A stretch of DNA of 30,914 nt from HRBIN24 sp035574155 (GTDB lineage Bacteria; Chloroflexota; Dehalococcoidia; SM23-28-2; HRBIN24), in assembly GCA_035574155.1 (NCBI GenBank), contig DATLZD010000004.1:1-30914 (forward strand), given 5' to 3'. Position numbers and translations under genes: made by a program. Shown here in pieces: positions 6,907 to 14,936 of the stretch. How positions within the stretch are numbered: the first letter of the stretch is position 1; the number at the start of each line of letters is the position of its first letter. The notes under the pieces were generated by a model. It was not told the origin of the DNA. It saw only the letters and a list, made by a program, of their open reading frames with translations, and did not search any database.

Positions 6907-8061
6907 ATGACCAGCACCCCTCACGGCGGCCGCCTGGTGGACCGCGTGCTGCCGCCCGAGCGGCGGTCAGAGCCCCGGGAGCGGGCGCGGAGGTTGCCCG
7001 CCGTCCGCCTGGACGCCCGCCAGCTCTCGGACCTCCAGATGATCGCCCAGGGGGCCTTCAGCCCTCTGGAAGGCTTCCTCTGCCGGGAGGACTACCGCAG
7101 TGTCCTGGAGCACATGCGCCTGGCCAACGGGACCGTCTGGCCCCTGCCCATAACCCTGGCGGTGGACAGCGAGGCCGCCCGCTCCCTGCGGGAGGGCCAG
7201 GAGGTGGCCCTCCTGGCCCCCGACGGCCGGCTGGCCGGCCTCCTGGAGCTGGAAGAGGTCTTCCCTTACGACAAGGAGCAGGAGGCCCAACGGGTCTTCC
7301 GCACCACCGACCCGGCCCATCCAGGGGTGGCGGCCCTCCTCCAGCGGGGCGACGTGCTCCTGGGCGGCAAGGTCTGGGCATTGGACCTGGAGCGGGGCGA
7401 CGGCCCCTTCCGGCCTTACTACCTTACGCCGGCAGAGACGCGCGCCGAGTTCGCCCGCCGCGGCTGGCGCACGGTGGTGGGCTTCCAGACCCGCAACCCC
7501 ATCCACCGCGCCCACGAGTACATCCAGAAATGCGCCCTGGAGATAGTGGACGGCCTGCTGGTCCACCCACTAGTGGGGGAGACCAAGGCCGACGACATTC
7601 CGGCCGAGGTCCGCCTGCGCTGTTACCAGGCCCTGCTGCAGGGCTACTATCCGCAGGAGAGGGTGCTGCTCGCCGTCTTCCCGGCCTACATGCGCTACGC
7701 CGGGCCACGGGAGGCCGTCTTCCATGCCCTTTGCCGCAAGAACTACGGCTGCACCCACTTCATCGTCGGAAGGGACCACGCCGGCGTGGGCAACTACTAC
7801 GGCCCCTACGATGCCCAGCACATCTTCCGTGAGTTCCATCCCGATGAGCTGGGCATAGCCCCCCTCTTCTTCGAGAACGCCTTCTATTGCCGGCGCTGCG
7901 GGGGCATGGCCTCCGCCAAGACCTGTCCCCACCCGCCGGAGGAGCAGGTGAACCTCAGCGGCACGCAGGTCCGGGCCATGCTGGCGCGGGGGGAGATGCC
8001 CCCGCCCGAGTTCACCCGCCCCGAGGTGGCCCGCCTGCTGCTGGAGGCCCAGGGGCGCTGA
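6907..8061 (+). CDS. sat: Sulfate adenylyltransferase (ATP sulfurylase)
   Basis: Makes APS and pyrophosphate from sulfate and ATP, the entry step of sulfate assimilation. The 384-aa monofunctional enzyme has an N-terminal PUA-like domain (about 1-165) and a catalytic nucleotidyltransferase domain. The active-site motifs are QTRNPIHRAHEY (194-205) and GRDHAGVGNYYGPYDAQ (288-304). A Cys/His cluster at C328, C331, C340 and H342 matches the zinc-binding insert seen in many prokaryotic Sat proteins. NLSGTQVRAMLARGE closes the domain. The ATG at 6907 follows cysC by 3 bases with TAGGAGGT upstream. It is the last gene of the operon; no terminator hairpin is visible before the next promoter. Confidence 0.97.
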   Translation: MTSTPHGGRLVDRVLPPERRSEPRERARRLPAVRLDARQLSDLQMIAQGAFSPLEGFLCREDYRSVLEHMRLANGTVWPLPITLAVDSEAARSLREGQEVALLAPDGRLAGLLELEEVFPYDKEQEAQRVFRTTDPAHPGVAALLQRGDVLLGGKVWALDLERGDGPFRPYYLTPAETRAEFARRGWRTVVGFQTRNPIHRAHEYIQKCALEIVDGLLVHPLVGETKADDIPAEVRLRCYQALLQGYYPQERVLLAVFPAYMRYAGPREAVFHALCRKNYGCTHFIVGRDHAGVGNYYGPYDAQHIFREFHPDELGIAPLFFENAFYCRRCGGMASAKTCPHPPEEQVNLSGTQVRAMLARGEMPPPEFTRPEVARLLLEAQGR

Positions 8062-8088
8062 CGGTGGCCTCATCCTGGGCGACCGCCC

Positions 8089-8094
8089 TATAAT
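8089..8094 (+). promoter_or_regulatory. Perfect TATAAT -10 box before the SDR gene
   Basis: TATAAT lies 30 bases before the SDR ATG at 8124, in otherwise GC-rich sequence. No good -35 hexamer lies at 16-18 bases upstream. It suggests the dehydrogenase can be transcribed apart from the sulfur operon. Confidence 0.5.
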
Positions 8095-8123
8095 CCTGGG
8101 GAGACCACCACAGGAGCGGAGCC

Positions 8124-8891
8124 ATGGAGCTGGACGGAGTTGTCACCTTGGTCACTGGCGGGGCCTCGGGGCTGGGCGAGGCCACCGTGCGCCGCTTGCT
8201 GGGGGCAGGCTCCCGCGTCGTCATCGTGGACCGAGACGTGGCCCGCGGCGAGGCCCTGGCCCGAGAGCTGGGCGAGGTAGCCCTCTTCGCCCAGGCCGAC
8301 ATCACCGATGAGGCCTCCACCGCCGCCGCCATCGAGAAGGCGGTCTCCCTTGGCCCCCTGCGCGCCGTCGTCCACTGCGCAGGCATCGGCTGGGCCGGCC
8401 GGGTCCTGGGACGCGATGGCACCCCCCATGACCTGGGGCGGTTCCGCATGGTCATCGAGGTGAACCTGGTGGGCACCTTCAACGTCCTGCGGCTGGCAGC
8501 GGCGGCCATGGCCAAGAACGAGCCCACCGCCGAGGGTGAACGGGGAGTGATCATCAACACCGCATCGGTGGCCGCCTTCGATGGCCAGATCGGTCAGGCC
8601 GCCTACGCTACCTCCAAGGCCGGGGTGGTGGGGCTCACGTTGACCGCCGCCCGGGACCTGGCCAGCCTGGGCATAAGGGTGGTGACCATCGCCCCGGGCA
8701 TCTTCGACACGCCCCTCTTCCGCCTCATGCCGGAGCCCCAGCGACAGGCGTTGGCCGAGCACGTCCCCTTTCCCAGGCGCCTGGGACGCCCCGAGGAGTT
8801 TGCCCTCCTGGCCGAGAGCATCATCCGCAATCCCTACCTCAACGGTGAGACCATCCGCCTGGACGGCGCCCTGCGCATGCCGCCCCGCTAG
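8124..8891 (+). CDS. Short-chain dehydrogenase, 3-hydroxyacyl-CoA dehydrogenase type II-like
   Basis: A 255-aa classical SDR. The dinucleotide-binding TGGASGLG is at residues 11-18, and D36 after strand 2 (VVIVDRD) favours NAD(H). The HCAGIG motif is at 84-89, N114 is present, and the catalytic triad is S148, Y161 and K165 (YATSK). The overall pattern (GGASGLGEATVRRLL, RVLGRDGTPHDL, GVIINTASVAAFDGQIGQAAY, PGIFDTPLF) is that of HSD17B10/FadB2-type enzymes that oxidise 3-hydroxyacyl-CoA in beta-oxidation of fatty or branched acids. The ATG has AGGAGCGGAG upstream. It ends 7 bases from the convergent FemAB-like gene. The exact substrate is not certain. Confidence 0.92.
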   Translation: MELDGVVTLVTGGASGLGEATVRRLLGAGSRVVIVDRDVARGEALARELGEVALFAQADITDEASTAAAIEKAVSLGPLRAVVHCAGIGWAGRVLGRDGTPHDLGRFRMVIEVNLVGTFNVLRLAAAAMAKNEPTAEGERGVIINTASVAAFDGQIGQAAYATSKAGVVGLTLTAARDLASLGIRVVTIAPGIFDTPLFRLMPEPQRQALAEHVPFPRRLGRPEEFALLAESIIRNPYLNGETIRLDGALRMPPR

Positions 8892-8898
8892 CTCCCTT

Positions 8899-9954
8899 TC
8901 AGGCCAGGTGACGGTATAGCCAGGAAGCGAGGCAACGGCAGGCCCAAGCAGGGGACAGGCCAGCCAGGACCCGCAGCGCTCGTCCCAGGGCTGCCCGTCT
9001 CCCGCCCTGTCCCCGCTCGGGGGTGGGGAAGTAGAAATAAGGCAGGGGCGACTCGCAGGCCCCCCACAGGGACTTGAAGCGGCGCAGGCCAGCGTGGTCG
9101 GCGTCGGTGCGGCCCATGTCCAGGACCTGCATGCCCATCTCCTGGGCCAGGACGATGGTCCGCCACATGAGCAGGTTGTTGGGCCTCACCTCCAACCAGT
9201 CGGGCCGAGAGACGTTGGCCTTGTAGACCATGGCCTGTCGCCACCATAGGAGGAGGTTGCAGGCCACCACCTCACCGTCCACCTCGGCCAGCAGGAGGGT
9301 GCCTAGCCCGCGGCCCAGAAGGTGCTCGCCCACGGCGGCGAAAAAGCGGCGCGGTGCCGGCAGCAGGCGCTGACGTCGACGGGTGGCCTCGTAAAGGCGG
9401 TAGAAAAGGGGCATAGCCTCGGGGCCGGCCCGACGCACCTTCACCCCCGACCGAAGGGCCTTGCGCACGCCACGGCGGGCCGATTCGTGGACCCGTCGCT
9501 CCAGCTCCGTTAGGTCGGAGGGCACCTCCATTACGTGGCGGACGAAGAGGCTGGCCACCGTGACGAAGCCGAGGGGCACCAGGCGGTCGGGCTCACCGCC
9601 CCGCAGCTCCACATATTCGAGGCCACGGCGACGCGCCTCGTGCTGCACCGCCGCCGCCAGGGCAGCCATCTCATCGGCATCCTGGGCCAGGGCGGGACAC
9701 AGGTCGCTGAAGGGCAGGCCCACCAGGCGGTGGCCGGTGATACGGCTCCTGACCAGCATCAGGGGGAGCGCAGCCGTTATTTCCCCCTGCGCCGTCTCCA
9801 GGACATAGTAGACAGGCTGGAAGCCGTAGGCGGCGGTCAGCGCCCGTGCCCAGTGAGGGGTATGGAAGACCGTCGCCCCAGGGTGCCAGGCCACGAAGTC
9901 CTCCCAGGCCGGCTCCCGGCAGGGGTCGATGGCCCTGACGCGGCCCCCGCTCAT
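8899..9954 (-). CDS. FemAB/BioF2-like GNAT-fold acyltransferase
   Basis: A 351-aa protein of the FemAB-related type often found in exopolysaccharide loci. It has two GNAT-like halves: about 10-155 (HPGATVFHTPHWARAL, GEITAALPLMLVRSRITG) and about 165-320 (RRGVRKALRSGVKVRRAG, FYRLYEATRRRQ, GTLLLAEVDGEVVACNLLLWW, NLLMWRTIVLAQEMGMQVLDMGRT). The DMGRT and GLRRFKSLWGA stretches are typical. FemAB proteins transfer aminoacyl or acyl groups to amines; here the acceptor could be an amino sugar of the polymer, which is inference. It is the last gene of the 17-gene minus-strand locus. Its ATG overlaps the preceding gene's TGA by 4 bases. Confidence 0.85.
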   Translation of the reverse strand: MSGGRVRAIDPCREPAWEDFVAWHPGATVFHTPHWARALTAAYGFQPVYYVLETAQGEITAALPLMLVRSRITGHRLVGLPFSDLCPALAQDADEMAALAAAVQHEARRRGLEYVELRGGEPDRLVPLGFVTVASLFVRHVMEVPSDLTELERRVHESARRGVRKALRSGVKVRRAGPEAMPLFYRLYEATRRRQRLLPAPRRFFAAVGEHLLGRGLGTLLLAEVDGEVVACNLLLWWRQAMVYKANVSRPDWLEVRPNNLLMWRTIVLAQEMGMQVLDMGRTDADHAGLRRFKSLWGACESPLPYFYFPTPERGQGGRRAALGRALRVLAGLSPAWACRCLASWLYRHLA

Positions 9955-11129
9955 GCCTCCGCCCCTTGCGCCTGGCCCAACAGCGACGGCCCGTCCTCGT
10001 GCAGGGCCACGTATTGCTGGCGGACCCTCGACCAGGAGTGGCGCAGGGCCACCTGCCGGGCGGCCTCCCCCAGCCGTCGCCGCAGCGCCTCGTCCCTGTA
10101 AAGGCGCAGGATGGCGTCGGCCAGGGCACGGTGGTCGCCTGGCGGGTAATAGAGCACCGCCTCGCCGAAGACGCGCCGGATGGCGGGTTGCGCGGCCGCC
10201 ACCACCGCACGGCCCATCCAGGCATACTCGAACAGCTTATTGGGCAGGGCGTTGAAATGGACCGGCACCACGCCCACCTGGGCGCGGGAGATGGCCGCTG
10301 CCACCTGGCTGTAGGGCAGCCAGCCCCTGAAGTCCACCGTCCCGTCCAGGCCCAGGCGGGCCGCCAGGGCCTGGGCAGCCCTGCGGTGCTCGCCGTCGCC
10401 TATCACCCACACCCGCAGCTCGGGCAGCAGCGGCCTCAACTCGGCCGCAGCTCGCAGGAGGTCATCGACCCCATAGCGGGGCAGGATGGAGCCGTGGGTC
10501 ATGACCAAGAAGCCCTCCGCCCCAGCAGGGGCGTCCCCCATCGGGGCACGAAAGGCCCTGTCGTCGGGGACGTTGGGCAGCCAGACCACCTCTCGGGCCG
10601 GGGTGCCGCGCGAGACCACCCGCTCCACGGCATCGGGGTCGACGACGATGACCACCTGGGCCAGGGCAGCGCTGGCCCGCTCAAGCCAGCCGGCGGCCCG
10701 CAGCGGCAGAGAGCCGGGCCGCAGGCCGTAGGCGCAGGCCAGGGTCTCCGGCAGGAGGTCGAAGATGTAGAGGACCACCCTGGTGCCCAGCAGGCGCGGC
10801 AGCCAGGCCGCGAAGACGGCGTAATCGGGGGGAGTGCAGAACTCCAGCACGCTGTAGCCCCTCGCTCCCCAGAGGGCAGGCAGGACCATACCCAGGAGGC
10901 TGCAGAAGGCGGAGTGCTCCCACAGGTGGCGGAGGAGGCCCGACCGCCGGTGGGCCAGGGGCAGCCGGACAACTATGCCCCCCCAATAGCGCTCCACCAA
11001 CGGCTGTCCCGGCTCCCGGAGGCAGATGACGTCCACCTGGTAGCCAGCCTCGTGCAGGGCACTAGCGTTGCGCCTCAAGTGCTCCTCACGGGGAAAGTAG
11101 CCCAGACGCACCAGGCACGCCCTCTTCAT
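9951..11129 (-). CDS. GT4-type glycosyltransferase
   Basis: A 392-aa GT-B glycosyltransferase. The N-terminal acceptor domain (about 1-195) begins ACLVRLGYFPREEHLRRNA. The C-terminal donor domain includes MTHGSILPRYGVDDLLRAAAEL, LRVWVIGDGEHRRAA and LPNKLFEYAWMGRAVVAA. The first Glu of the usual E-x7-E motif is Asn here; this 'PNKLFEY' form is typical of one GT4 branch found with WbuB-like enzymes. It acts at the inner face of the membrane, extending the lipid-linked repeat unit; donor sugar unknown. It has ATGA overlaps of 4 bases with both neighbours, so translation is coupled. Confidence 0.9.
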   Translation of the reverse strand: MKRACLVRLGYFPREEHLRRNASALHEAGYQVDVICLREPGQPLVERYWGGIVVRLPLAHRRSGLLRHLWEHSAFCSLLGMVLPALWGARGYSVLEFCTPPDYAVFAAWLPRLLGTRVVLYIFDLLPETLACAYGLRPGSLPLRAAGWLERASAALAQVVIVVDPDAVERVVSRGTPAREVVWLPNVPDDRAFRAPMGDAPAGAEGFLVMTHGSILPRYGVDDLLRAAAELRPLLPELRVWVIGDGEHRRAAQALAARLGLDGTVDFRGWLPYSQVAAAISRAQVGVVPVHFNALPNKLFEYAWMGRAVVAAAQPAIRRVFGEAVLYYPPGDHRALADAILRLYRDEALRRRLGEAARQVALRHSWSRVRQQYVALHEDGPSLLGQAQGAEA

Positions 11130-12094
11130 GCCCGCACCTCCACGGCCCTTCCCGCCCTTCGGGCCTCCACCGCCTCCTCATAGACCGCCGCTACCCGCCG
11201 AGCGATGGCGCCCAGCTCCAGGTGCTGGACCTTCCGGCGGCCATCAGTGCGGCCACCGAACTCCAGGGCCATCTCCAACTTGGCGGCGATATCCCCGGGT
11301 TCCTGGCTGCAGAGGTAGCAGCCCTCGGTGTCGCCGATGACCTGGGGCACGTCGCCCACCGCCGTGGAGACGATGGGCAGGTTGCAGGCCATGGCCTCCT
11401 TCACCACCATGGGCGACCCCTCGGCATCGGAGACCAGCAACAGCACATCGCAGGCGTTCATGTAGAGGGGCACCAGGGAATGAGGCCGGCCCGAGGCCAG
11501 CACCAGCTCCACGTCGTCGCGACGGCAGCGCAACAGCCCCACGGCGGCCTGCACCAGGTCCCAGCGCTTCTCGGGGCGCGAATGCTCGCCGGCCCACAGC
11601 ACCAGCCGCCTGCCAGGCGGCAGTCCCAGGGCGCGGCGGGCCTCCTGACGGGGCATGGGGCGGAAGAGCCCCAGGTCCACGCCGCAGGGGATGACATGGG
11701 CGCGGGGACAGCCCAGCCGCTCCCGCATCTCCTCGGAAACGACGATGACCTGGTCGAAGAAGCGGGTGAAGAGCCGGCAGAGCAGCGCCTGCCAGGTCAT
11801 GAACACCTCAGGACCGTGATGGGTGAGCACCACGGGACAGCGGCGCTGGGCCAGGGCCACCAGCCCAGAAAAGATGTAATGGGCATGGACGACATCGTAG
11901 CGGCGTCGCGACAGGGCCCTCCACAGCCGTGGATAGGCCCACAGATAGTTCAGGCGGCTGCTCCTGCCGTCGATGAAGAGGACGTCCACCGTCAGTCCCA
12001 GGCGGCGCAGGGAGTCCACCTGCTCCTGGACGAACACCCCGAAGGCCGGCCTCCCCGGCTGTGGATACATGTTGGTCACCACCAATATGCGCAT
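11126..12094 (-). CDS. GT4-type glycosyltransferase
   Basis: A 322-aa GT-B enzyme, short for the family. The N-terminus MRILVVTNMYPQPGRPAFGV is classic for group-1 transferases. VVHAHYIFSG, VVLTHHGPEVF and HVIPCGVDLGLFRP follow, and the donor site EGSPMVVKEAMACNLPIVST has the intact E-x7-E. The frame opens at a GTG (12100), but that codon abuts the GAGGAGG ribosome site, whereas the ATG at 12094 is 5 bases from it, so I use the ATG. The gene begins inside the last 19 bases of the upstream nucleotidyltransferase-kinase gene. It should add one sugar to the repeat unit. Confidence 0.91.
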   Translation of the reverse strand: MRILVVTNMYPQPGRPAFGVFVQEQVDSLRRLGLTVDVLFIDGRSSRLNYLWAYPRLWRALSRRRYDVVHAHYIFSGLVALAQRRCPVVLTHHGPEVFMTWQALLCRLFTRFFDQVIVVSEEMRERLGCPRAHVIPCGVDLGLFRPMPRQEARRALGLPPGRRLVLWAGEHSRPEKRWDLVQAAVGLLRCRRDDVELVLASGRPHSLVPLYMNACDVLLLVSDAEGSPMVVKEAMACNLPIVSTAVGDVPQVIGDTEGCYLCSQEPGDIAAKLEMALEFGGRTDGRRKVQHLELGAIARRVAAVYEEAVEARRAGRAVEVRA

Positions 12095-13869
12095 CGCCAC
12101 CTCCTCAACGGCGTCCTGGCCATGGGGTCATCCGGGTTGAGCTGGGACGGGTTGGACAGGAGCAGGCCGTTCAGCAGCGTGCGGAAGCGGTCCTGGTAGT
12201 CACGGAGCACCGCCAGCGTGACCAGGTCACGCGGGTCCCTCCCCTCCCCTGAGGTGTCCACCACCCACAGCCTGTGTTCGCGGGCCAGTCGCAGATAGAT
12301 GTCCCGCTGGGCAGCCAGCACAGACGGCGGGGCCGCCTCGTCGCCTCGGGCGCTGGCCACCTCCGGCGGCACGTCCAGCAGGAAGGCATGGTCCGGCCGG
12401 GGCGCAAGGGCTAGCAGCAACCGCAGGGCCAGGGTGGCTAGGGGACCCCCGCCACCCAGGCGCGACAGTATCTCAGCGGCGGCGTCATAGGTGTAGCGGT
12501 CGCAGACCACCACCTTGCCCAGCAGACGTGGCAACCAGGCATGCCAGGCCAGGGACACCAGCACATCGAGGGCATTGGCCGCGGCCCACAGGGCAGGCAA
12601 CGGCGGGACGGTGGACGGGGGATGCCCCTCCCCGCCACCGTCGTCGTCCAGCAGTCTGCGGGCGACGCCCGACAGGGCACGATAGGCGGGCGAGCATCCA
12701 CACCTAGTCCAGACCACCCGCGCCCTGACCCCCGAGATGCGGAGGGCAGAGTGCAACGCCTTGGCTACGGTGCTCTTGCCGGCCCCGTCCAGCCCGCTGA
12801 GAGAGACCAGCAGCCCCGGCTGGGGGCGCAGCCCAGACTTCTGCTTGAAGCCCCAGACCAGGACCTTCAGCAGGTCGGCAGCCCGCGCCGCTGGCAGACG
12901 CTGGCCATCGCTGAGGACCTTACGGTAATAGAGCAGCTTGCTGACGGGGAAGGAGATGGGAAAGGGGGTGCGGGCCTTCGCGCGGCGCAGCTGCAGCCAG
13001 TAGGCATAGGCCCAGGGGTAAGCCCTCAACGCCCTCCGCCAGCGGCTGACCAAGGCCGGTGGGGCCGTCGTGCGGCCGGTGAGGGCCTCCTCCATGCGCA
13101 CGCAGGCCAGCAGCCCCAGCAGGAGGCCGTCGTGCCAGCCGCGGTTCAGCGCTTCCCCCTCGATATAGCCCCAGTCCAGGTCGGGGGCGGCCCAATGGGC
13201 CGTCACCTTGTGCAGGTCGAAGAGGGTGAAGCGCTTGTTCTCGTAGAGGGCGTGGGCAACGTTCACCAGGAGGCAGTCCTCGGGGCCGGGCACGGTCAGA
13301 AAGGGGTCATCGGGAGCAGGGCGCGCCCGCCGCCAGATGCCCTGGCCCAGGAACTCCACGTCCCAGCCCACCCACGCATGGACGTGCACCGCCAGCACTG
13401 ACCGCCCGGCCACAAAGCGGCGGAAGAGGAACTTGCGCGGCTCATCTATGTTGCGTAGCCAGACGTAGCCCAGCCCCTCCAGCAGGGCGCGGGCGCGGGG
13501 ACAGTCATCGGGGTGCACCAGCAGGTCAAGGTTGTCGCTGGTGTAGGGGAACGAGGGAAAGGTCCCCGCCGATTTGAAGGCCAGGCAGGGGATCCCCGCC
13601 CGCGCCCAGGCCTCCCTCACCCGCAGGAACTCCTGCCGCTGGGAGCTCAGAGTCTCCTGGTCGCGGGCCAGGGCCTCCCGCCAGGCCCTAGTGCCGGCCA
13701 GGGCGGGCGGCAGGTCATCGCTGCAGGCCAGAAGGGGGAACTTGTTGGCCCGCAGCGTGCCCACCAGCCGGCGCGCCGCCCCCTCAGGGCCTTCGTCGGC
13801 GCTGGCCAGGGCGTCGGCCACCAGGGGACGGACCAGCGCCGCTGCCGGGACGGTCGCGGCGTCCTTCAT
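12076..13869 (-). CDS. Nucleotidyltransferase-like domain fused to thymidylate-kinase-like domain
   Basis: A 597-aa two-domain protein. Residues about 10-330 look like the uncharacterised nucleotidyltransferase family seen in polysaccharide loci (NTP_transf_5 type): LAFKSAGTFPSFPYTSDNLD, then LLVHPDD, VHVHAWVGW, EDCLLVNVAHALYENK, LFDLHKVTAHW. Residues about 350-590 form a P-loop kinase of the thymidylate-kinase type: LVSLSGLDGAGKSTVAKAL (Walker A near 358-366), VVVCDRYTYDAAAEI (near 453), DHAFLLDVPPEVASARGDE. The frame is open far upstream, but the ATG at 13869 overlaps the previous gene's TGA (ATGA), and upstream residues are a shadow of that gene. The substrate is unknown; kinase members in such loci may phosphorylate sugars or nucleotides. 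Confidence 0.86.
   Translation of the reverse strand: MKDAATVPAAALVRPLVADALASADEGPEGAARRLVGTLRANKFPLLACSDDLPPALAGTRAWREALARDQETLSSQRQEFLRVREAWARAGIPCLAFKSAGTFPSFPYTSDNLDLLVHPDDCPRARALLEGLGYVWLRNIDEPRKFLFRRFVAGRSVLAVHVHAWVGWDVEFLGQGIWRRARPAPDDPFLTVPGPEDCLLVNVAHALYENKRFTLFDLHKVTAHWAAPDLDWGYIEGEALNRGWHDGLLLGLLACVRMEEALTGRTTAPPALVSRWRRALRAYPWAYAYWLQLRRAKARTPFPISFPVSKLLYYRKVLSDGQRLPAARAADLLKVLVWGFKQKSGLRPQPGLLVSLSGLDGAGKSTVAKALHSALRISGVRARVVWTRCGCSPAYRALSGVARRLLDDDGGGEGHPPSTVPPLPALWAAANALDVLVSLAWHAWLPRLLGKVVVCDRYTYDAAAEILSRLGGGGPLATLALRLLLALAPRPDHAFLLDVPPEVASARGDEAAPPSVLAAQRDIYLRLAREHRLWVVDTSGEGRDPRDLVTLAVLRDYQDRFRTLLNGLLLSNPSQLNPDDPMARTPLRRWRCAYWW
12100..12106 (-). promoter_or_regulatory. Shine-Dalgarno deciding the start at 12094
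   Basis: GAGGAGG on the minus strand. It lies directly against an in-frame GTG (12100) but at proper distance (about 5 bases) from the ATG at 12094. It is embedded in the coding end of the upstream gene. Confidence 0.55.
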
Positions 13870-14936
13870 AACGCATACACCCCCAGGGCATGGGCCAACA
13901 GGTGGCTGGCCACCTCGGCCCACCCGTAGCGCTCCACCATCTCCCGGGTGTGGCTGGGCTGGACCCGGGCCTCGGACAGCAGCAGGGGGAGCTGGGCCCA
14001 GTCCTCTAGAAAGTAGAGGCCGTTGCCGGGGACGAACATCAGCGGCAGCCCCCCATATGGGTAGGTGATGACGGGCAGGTTGCAGGCCATCGCTTCCAGC
14101 ACCGATAGGGGGACGTCGATGGCGCAGCCGGGCTCCTGCACCGGGAACAGGTAGCAGTCGCAGGCCTGGTAGACCTCCTGGACGCTCTGGCGGTAGCCCT
14201 CCAGGACGATGGCCCCCGCCTCGGCAGCCAAGGAGGCAGCCAGGTAGGGGTCGCGCCCCATGCTGGTGGCGGCCACCACCACCGGGCGGGCCACCGGCCA
14301 GGCATGGCGCAGGGCCTCCAGGTTGCGGCCGGGCTTCACGTGCCCCACGTGCAGGGCCAGGAACTCGGAAGGGGGAAGCCCCAGCCGCCGCCGCAGCGCC
14401 TCCTTCTCTTCCTGGGACACAGGCAAGAAGCGCTCCAGGTCCACTCCGGAGGGCAGGAAACGTACGGTGCAACCTATGGCCTGGAGTGTCCTCATGGTCC
14501 AGGGCGCCTGTGCGAACACCAGCGACGGCCTCAGCACTCTGGCTAGGGCCCGCGATGGCCCTCGCAGCCGTCGGGGCTGCAGCGACACCATCGCCACGCG
14601 GGCGGCGGGGCACACCGCCTGTAAGACCCTCGCCCGCCAGAAGCTGAACAGGGTGGCCGAGGCCGTCGGCACATAGACCACCAGCTCGGGCGACAGGTCC
14701 CGCAGGCGGCGGGCCAGCCACGGGCTGAGGAAGAGCCTGTCGGCCGGCACACGTTCTACACCGTCGGCGGCGCCGCCCCCGCCCACGGCCAGCCCGACAG
14801 CCCTCCCACCGGCCCGGAGGGCCGCCAGCAGGGAGGCGGCAAAGTTGCGCACCCCCTCGTCGCCGGGGAGGCCCAGGGCCTCCGAGACCACGCACACCAG
14901 CGGCCGCCGCTCACTGTGCCCGTCGGCAACCCTCAT
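13866..14936 (-). CDS. Glycosyltransferase, GT4-like, divergent donor motif
   Basis: A 356-aa GT-B-type protein. Its N-terminal domain is divergent (PLVCVVSEALGLPGDEGVRN, LSPELVVYVPTASATLFSFW). The C-terminal domain is clearer: VRFLPSGVDLERFLPVSQEE, LALHVGHVKPGRNLEALR, VYQACDCYLFPVQEPGCAID and VLEAMACNLPVITYPYGGLP. The upstream Glu of E-x7-E is replaced (Ile at that place, Asp one residue later). The real ATG at 14936 overlaps the upstream TGA by 4 bases; the longer open frame before it is a shadow. AMACNLP is shared with the GT4 at 11126-12094, which hints at an old duplication. Confidence 0.84.
   Translation of the reverse strand: MRVADGHSERRPLVCVVSEALGLPGDEGVRNFAASLLAALRAGGRAVGLAVGGGGAADGVERVPADRLFLSPWLARRLRDLSPELVVYVPTASATLFSFWRARVLQAVCPAARVAMVSLQPRRLRGPSRALARVLRPSLVFAQAPWTMRTLQAIGCTVRFLPSGVDLERFLPVSQEEKEALRRRLGLPPSEFLALHVGHVKPGRNLEALRHAWPVARPVVVAATSMGRDPYLAASLAAEAGAIVLEGYRQSVQEVYQACDCYLFPVQEPGCAIDVPLSVLEAMACNLPVITYPYGGLPLMFVPGNGLYFLEDWAQLPLLLSEARVQPSHTREMVERYGWAEVASHLLAHALGVYAL

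Noticed and set aside
8892..8898. Terminator between the SDR and FemAB-like genes
   Set aside because: Only 7 bases separate the convergent stops and no stem-loop with T-run is present.
13870..14895. N-terminal extension of the nucleotidyltransferase-kinase frame to 939 aa
   Set aside because: The extra part overlaps the GT gene in another frame, is low-complexity, and the ATGA overlap at 13866-13869 gives a natural start.
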